Source: Methanosarcinaceae archaeon (GTDB lineage Archaea; Halobacteriota; Methanosarcinia; Methanosarcinales; Methanosarcinaceae). Taken from it: a DNA stretch of 38,714 bases. Position 1 is the first letter of the stretch. Each line of letters begins with the position of its first letter. Of the stretch, positions 34,539 to 38,714 are shown piece by piece. The position numbers and the translations under genes are program-made. Below the pieces are notes generated by a model that was not told where the DNA came from, searched no databases, and worked only from the letters and a program-made list of their open reading frames with translations. The stretch lies in the NCBI GenBank assembly GCA_003565715.1, contig PXAV01000141.1:1-38714 (forward strand), read 5' to 3'.

Positions 34539-34799
34539 TTATTGAACGTAGACCCGCTCGTCTACAAGTTTTTCCAATCCTGAAGCCAATGCACCTTTAT
34601 CTGGTTTCAGAGTGAAATATGGCTGGTCAACTGGACCAAATATGCCGGAAACTTTACCGACGGGCTTAACGGACCTGTCAAGAACAGAAGAGTTCATCCT
34701 GGGTAACTCCTTCATAGATCCATAAAACTGTTTTTTGTCGCCTCTGACAACAATCTCATTTTGTTTTGAGATATGTAGTATCTTACCTAATCTTTTCAT
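34539..34799 (-). CDS. gar1: Gar1-like H/ACA RNP component
   Basis: An 86-residue protein of the archaeal Gar1 family, a subunit of the H/ACA guide RNP that makes pseudouridine in rRNA with Cbf5, Nop10 and L7Ae. It is a small beta-barrel: MKRLGKILHISKQNEIVVRG, then LDRSVKPVGKVSGIFGPVDQ with the conserved G-x-V-x-x-I-F-G-P-V core, then PYFTLKPDKGA. Length suits an archaeal Gar1, which lacks the eukaryotic GAR tails. It precedes tfb on the same strand, as in other archaea, which supports the call. The ribosome site is weak (gaaagag). Confidence 0.88.
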   Translation of the reverse strand: MKRLGKILHISKQNEIVVRGDKKQFYGSMKELPRMNSSVLDRSVKPVGKVSGIFGPVDQPYFTLKPDKGALASGLEKLVDERVYVQ

Positions 34800-34986
34800 A
34801 AGTGCTCTTTCATTGTATTTAGATTTTGTATTATATGGTACGTTTATGTTATAAATACTTATCGTAAGTGTTTTTATGTTCTTTTTTTTCAGTACAAAAA
34901 CATATCCATCGTATAATTAACCACATTTGCCCCTTAAAGACCACAACCTTAAAGAGAGAAAAGAACATTTTGGACTCGTCTTAATA

Positions 34987-34997
34987 CTTATAAAATA
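34987..34997 (+). promoter_or_regulatory. TATA element of ppdK
   Basis: cttataaaata lies 50 bp before the chosen GTG start. The expected start near 35017 gives a leader of about 30 nt that includes the GGAGG at 35036-35040. Confidence 0.45.
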
Positions 34998-35047
34998 ATG
35001 TTAATAATGAATGTCCATCATATATTCTTATGCATGGAGGAAATTGG

Positions 35048-37708
35048 GTGGCAGAAAACAAATTCGTATATTTTTTCGGGAACGAAGAAACTGAAGGCAA
35101 AAATACAATGAAAGATCTGCTTGGTGGCAAGGGAGCCAACCTGGCAGAAATGTCCAATCTGGGAATACCCGTACCACCAGGATTTACCATAACAACAGAG
35201 GTTTGTTTACTTTATCTTGAAAGGGGAGAATATCCAGAAGAGGTTATCAATCAGATAAACAAAGCTATAGCAAAGCTTGAAAAGGTAACAGGTAAAAAAT
35301 TTGGTGATAACCACAACCCTTTACTGCTTTCTGTAAGGTCCGGTGCAAGGGCATCAATGCCAGGAATGATGGACACTGTTCTTAACCTTGGCCTTAACGA
35401 TGATACTGTTGAAGGTCTGGCAAAAAAAACTGGAAATGAAAGGTTTGCCTATGACAGTTATCGCAGATTTCTGACAATGTTCGGAGACGTTGTACTCAAC
35501 ATCGCACATGAGAAATTCGAGCTGGCCCTGTGTGAAAAGAAAAAAGAGATGGAAATCACCCTTGATACAGAACTTAGTGCAGATGTCTTAAAAGAGATCG
35601 TAGAAGTATACAAGGACATAATAAGAAAAGGAATAGGATCTGATTTCCCACAGGACCCACGTGAGCAACTACAAATGTCCATTGATGCTGTGTTCAAATC
35701 TTGGAACAATCAAAGAGCCATAACTTACAGGCGTCTTAACAATATACCCGGTGAATGGGGTACTGCTGTCAATGTTCAGTCCATGGTCTATGGGAACATG
35801 GGAGAAACATCCGGAACAGGTGTGGCTTTTACAAGAGATCCCGCAACCGGAGAAAAGTGTTTTTATGGAGAATATCTTATTAACGCTCAGGGAGAGGACG
35901 TAGTTGCTGGCATAAGGACACCAGAACCAATAGATACCCTTCAAAAAGCAATGCCTGAAGCCTATGCTAAACTTGAGGAGATATACAGGAAACTGGAAGA
36001 TCATTTCAAAGATATGCAGGACATTGAGTTCACGATAGAGGAAAAGACTTTGTACATGCTGCAAACAAGAACTGGAAAACGTACTGCTGCAGCAGCCCTT
36101 AAAATTGCCGTTGACATGGTCAGCGAAGGTCTCATTGATAAAAAAGAAGCACTGATGAGAGTATCACCAGAGCAGATAGACCGTCTATTACATCCAACAA
36201 TTGATCCTCAAGCTTCCTACAAAGTAATTGCCGACGGTCTTCCTGCATCACCAGGAGCTGCCGTAGGCAAAGTTGTATTTACCGCAGAGCATGCAGAAGA
36301 GATGGCAAAGAAAGGTGAAAAGGTCATTCTTGTGCGAACAGAAACCTCACCTGAAGACATAGGTGGCATGGATGCTGCCCAGGGAATACTTACTGTAAGA
36401 GGAGGTATGACCTCACATGCAGCCGTGGTTGCAAGGGGCATGGGCAAACCATGTGTTGCAGGATGTGGAGCATTGGCCATTGATAATAAAAACATGACTT
36501 TTACTGTTTCTGGTACCACTGTTAAAGAGGGAGATTATATTAGTATTGACGGTACTAAAGGCAGCCTGATATTCGGAGAGGTAGACCTGATAACACCCGG
36601 GGTTAGTGGTGAACTTGGAGTTTTTCTTTCCTGGGCTGACGAAGTGAGAATAATAGGAGTTAGAACCAATGCAGATACTCCACACGATGTCCAGGTTGCC
36701 AGGGATTTTGGTGCAGAAGGCATTGGCCTTTGCAGAACTGAGCACATGTTCTTTGGAGAAGAGCGGATCCCAGCCGTAAGGGATATGATACTTGCAAAGG
36801 ATAGTTTTGAGAGGAAGGCTGCCCTTGATAAACTCCTACCAATGCAAAAAGAGGATTTTATCGAAATTTTCAGGGTGATGGAAGGTTATCCTGTAACCAT
36901 CCGTCTGCTAGATCCCCCACTGCACGAATTCCTTCCAAAACAGGAAGAGCTTTTAGAGAGACTAAGTAAACTTAAAGCAGATAGTGGGAGTTCTGAGGAA
37001 ATAGAGCAAGTCAAGCTACTTATGGAACGTGTGGAGTCCATGCTGGAAATTAATCCTATGCTTGGCCACAGAGGATGTCGTCTTGGGATAACATACCCTG
37101 ATATATATGAGATGCAGGTAAGAGCCATCATAGAAGCAGCATGTGAGCTCAGGTCAGAGGGAATGAAAATAGTTCCTGAGATAATGATACCACTGATTTC
37201 TCATGTCAATGAGCTAAAACTTGTGAAAAAACAAGTAGTGGCCGTGGCAGAATCTGTTATTTGCGAAAAGAATGTAGAGATGGAGTATCTTGTGGGTACG
37301 ATGATAGAGCTACCCAGGGCTGCCCTGACCGCAGATAAGATAGCCACAGAAGCAGAATTCTTCTCTTTTGGGACAAATGACCTGACACAGACAACCTTTG
37401 GTTTTAGCCGGGATGATGCGGGAATGTTCCTCCCAACATATGTAGAAAAGTCCATACTTGCAAATGACCCTTTCGTAGTCCTGGACCAGGAAGGTGTTGG
37501 AATGCTTGTCAAAATAGGTATTGAGAAAGGGCGTTCAACCAGAAAGGATATAAAGATAGGCATATGCGGTGAACATGGAGGAGAGCCAAGTTCAGTTAAG
37601 TTCGGATGTAAACTTGGAATGAACTACGTAAGTTGTTCCCCATTCCGTGTACCAATAGCAAGGCTGGCAGCTGCACAAGCTGTTATAGAGAATCAGGATA
37701 ATATCTGA
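35048..37708 (+). CDS. ppdK: Pyruvate, phosphate dikinase
   Basis: An 886-residue enzyme interconverting pyruvate, ATP and phosphate with PEP, AMP and pyrophosphate; in methanogens it links C3 intermediates to gluconeogenesis. The N-terminal ATP-grasp part starts FFGNEETEGKNTMKDLLGGK and holds LLSVRSGARASMPGMMDT. The swivelling phosphohistidine domain has GGMTSHAAVVARG with H457, close to H455 of the Clostridium enzyme. The C-terminal barrel has FGTNDLTQTTFGFSRDD and catalytic C840 in GICGEHGGEPSS. An ATG at 35030 is in frame, but GTG at 35048 has GGAGG 7 nt upstream and is preferred. The stop lies inside the 3' arm of a terminator hairpin. PEP synthase is excluded by the N-terminal half and length. 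Confidence 0.96.
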   Translation: MAENKFVYFFGNEETEGKNTMKDLLGGKGANLAEMSNLGIPVPPGFTITTEVCLLYLERGEYPEEVINQINKAIAKLEKVTGKKFGDNHNPLLLSVRSGARASMPGMMDTVLNLGLNDDTVEGLAKKTGNERFAYDSYRRFLTMFGDVVLNIAHEKFELALCEKKKEMEITLDTELSADVLKEIVEVYKDIIRKGIGSDFPQDPREQLQMSIDAVFKSWNNQRAITYRRLNNIPGEWGTAVNVQSMVYGNMGETSGTGVAFTRDPATGEKCFYGEYLINAQGEDVVAGIRTPEPIDTLQKAMPEAYAKLEEIYRKLEDHFKDMQDIEFTIEEKTLYMLQTRTGKRTAAAALKIAVDMVSEGLIDKKEALMRVSPEQIDRLLHPTIDPQASYKVIADGLPASPGAAVGKVVFTAEHAEEMAKKGEKVILVRTETSPEDIGGMDAAQGILTVRGGMTSHAAVVARGMGKPCVAGCGALAIDNKNMTFTVSGTTVKEGDYISIDGTKGSLIFGEVDLITPGVSGELGVFLSWADEVRIIGVRTNADTPHDVQVARDFGAEGIGLCRTEHMFFGEERIPAVRDMILAKDSFERKAALDKLLPMQKEDFIEIFRVMEGYPVTIRLLDPPLHEFLPKQEELLERLSKLKADSGSSEEIEQVKLLMERVESMLEINPMLGHRGCRLGITYPDIYEMQVRAIIEAACELRSEGMKIVPEIMIPLISHVNELKLVKKQVVAVAESVICEKNVEMEYLVGTMIELPRAALTADKIATEAEFFSFGTNDLTQTTFGFSRDDAGMFLPTYVEKSILANDPFVVLDQEGVGMLVKIGIEKGRSTRKDIKIGICGEHGGEPSSVKFGCKLGMNYVSCSPFRVPIARLAAAQAVIENQDNI

Positions 37709-37726
37709 TTCTCAAAACTTTTTTTT
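37688..37726 (+). terminator. Hairpin plus T8 overlapping the ppdK stop
   Basis: GAGAATCAG (37688-37696) and CTGATTCTC (37705-37713) form a perfect 9-bp stem with an 8-nt loop, followed by AAAAC and eight T residues (37719-37726). The ppdK TGA (37706-37708) lies in the 3' arm. It looks like a bacterial-style intrinsic terminator. Confidence 0.65.
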
Positions 37727-37750
37727 AAAATATTATATAAAATATTATAT
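37727..37750. repeat. Exact 12-bp AT tandem repeat
   Basis: AAAATATTATAT occurs twice head to tail directly after the ppdK T-run, in the spacer between convergent genes. Low complexity, so chance or slippage is likely. Confidence 0.5.
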
Positions 37751-37796
37751 AGCACACTGGTATTTTATATTTTTAGTTTGAAAAGTAAAGGAAAGA

Positions 37797-38714
37797 TCAA
37801 TATGACCTTTTGATCATATAATCCGCTATTTCCAGTAGTATATCCTTGGCAGGAGAATCTTCAACTATATCCAGAAGGTTCTTTCCTTTTTCCACATAGG
37901 AAAAAGCAAGACACCTTACATAATCGATCGATCCTGCATCTTCAAGCACACACACAGCCTCATTGATCTCTTCTGTTGTAGCTCTGCCCTTGCCAAATAT
38001 ATCAAGCTGTACCCCGTTATTAAGAGCATGTATAGCTATCAGGGTCTTTTTGCCTTCCATAATGTCACTGCCTCTTACCTTGCCAAGTATCTCCTCAGCA
38101 CTTGTCATATCAATGACATCATCATATATCTGGAAAGCAATGCCAATAAGTCTTCCCGACTCATAGAACGCATCAGCCACCTCGTCAGATGCACCACCCA
38201 TTATAGCTCCGATCATCATGGAAGCAGCATAAAGCACACCAGTCTTTTTTTCGATCATTTCAAGATACTCTTCTTCTGTAACATCTGAACGATCCTCAAA
38301 TTCCACATCCATCCACTGACCTTCACATATATCCCGGCATGCACGGGAAAGTACATCAACGCATTTAAGGATGCGTGATGGCTCACCTTTAGCATTGGTA
38401 ATTATCTCAAAAGCCTTTGAATAAAGTGTGTCACCTGCAAGGATAGCTGCAGCCTCGCCCCATTTAACATGCACTGCAGGCATACCACGACGTATGTCAT
38501 CACTATCCATTATGTCATCATGTACCAGTGTGAAATTATGAACAAGTTCAACAGCCACTGCAGCAGGAAGAACGGTCCTGATATCAGAACCTACAGCCTC
38601 TGCTGCAAGAATCACTGCTGCGGGACGAAGCCTTTTACCCCCAGCATCCGGAAGGTATCTGGCTGCTTTATAGAGCTCATATGGCTTTTCTATTGGCAGA
38701 TATTCCTCTATCCC
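37797..38714 (-). CDS. idsA: Geranylgeranyl diphosphate synthase, N-terminus cut by right edge
   Basis: An isoprenyl diphosphate synthase that builds the C20 chain of archaeal membrane lipids (and C15 on the way). The 305 residues present run off the right edge: the frame is open to the last base, reading GIEEYLPIEKPYELYKAARY inward. Both aspartate-rich motifs are present, DDIMDSD and YDDVID. The fifth residue before the first is Phe (FTLVHDD), as in archaeal GGPP synthases. KRLRP is the allyl-diphosphate-binding region, and KKT near GSDIMEGKKT is the late conserved lysine. Only about 20 N-terminal residues are likely missing. It converges on ppdK. Product length is inferred from family resemblance. 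Confidence 0.92.
   Translation of the reverse strand, partial: GIEEYLPIEKPYELYKAARYLPDAGGKRLRPAAVILAAEAVGSDIRTVLPAAVAVELVHNFTLVHDDIMDSDDIRRGMPAVHVKWGEAAAILAGDTLYSKAFEIITNAKGEPSRILKCVDVLSRACRDICEGQWMDVEFEDRSDVTEEEYLEMIEKKTGVLYAASMMIGAIMGGASDEVADAFYESGRLIGIAFQIYDDVIDMTSAEEILGKVRGSDIMEGKKTLIAIHALNNGVQLDIFGKGRATTEEINEAVCVLEDAGSIDYVRCLAFSYVEKGKNLLDIVEDSPAKDILLEIADYMIKRSY

Overview
The window is chromosomal DNA from a methanogenic archaeon, most likely a mesophilic member of the Methanosarcinaceae (Methanolobus, Methanococcoides or Methanomethylovorans-like). Evidence for this includes a methanogenesis marker protein 8 gene, archaeal TFB and Gar1, GatD, a non-discriminating-type archaeal aspartyl-tRNA synthetase and an archaeal geranylgeranyl diphosphate synthase. 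AT-rich spacers carry TATA/BRE promoters and GGTGA/GGAG ribosome binding sites. Multi-PAS histidine kinases and an oxidative citrate synthase plus aconitase pair are also typical of this family. The genus is inference. There is no insertion sequence, CRISPR array, rRNA or sign of a phage.

Layout: 1-2465 holds the 3' part of aconitase and citrate synthase, the first steps of an incomplete oxidative TCA branch to 2-oxoglutarate. 2440-6395 is a mixed membrane/envelope stretch: SRPBCC protein, slipin with what looks like a decayed partner gene, membrane-anchored alpha/beta hydrolase, and a polytopic membrane protein. 6693-9402 has a PaaI-type thioesterase converging on a phenylacetate-CoA ligase/methanogenesis marker 8 pair. 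9665-15574 is a same-direction run of membrane-linked genes: gluzincin peptidase, VTT/DedA protein, ferric-reductase-like di-heme membrane protein, a 4-PAS histidine kinase and a 40-residue single-pass membrane protein. A degenerate CobW-like protein (15634-16230) is separated from ravA-viaA (17063-20135) by 832 bp without a convincing gene. A tRNA-Val(UAC) and a Dabb-domain protein follow.

20891-23340 is a three-gene operon: two half-size SLC41/MgtE transporter subunits and a cytosolic protein made of two PhoU-TrkA_C repeats, which looks like a gated divalent-cation transporter with its sensor. 23420-28457 is a leftward housekeeping run, argH-gatD-aspS-rpiA. After it come an orphan cheW, a small hypothetical gene, a second PAS histidine kinase, dapL, the gar1-tfb pair, pyruvate phosphate dikinase, and a geranylgeranyl diphosphate synthase cut by the right edge.

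Most interesting leads: the SLC41/SLC41/PhoU-TrkA_C triad; RavA-ViaA in a methanogen, with viaA the only gene here ending in amber TAG; the degenerate CobW-like protein; the orphan di-heme membrane protein beside a sensor kinase and a micro-membrane protein; the ligase/marker-8 pair; a 12-bp hairpin in front of tRNA-Val; and the slipin-linked signal-peptide remnant.
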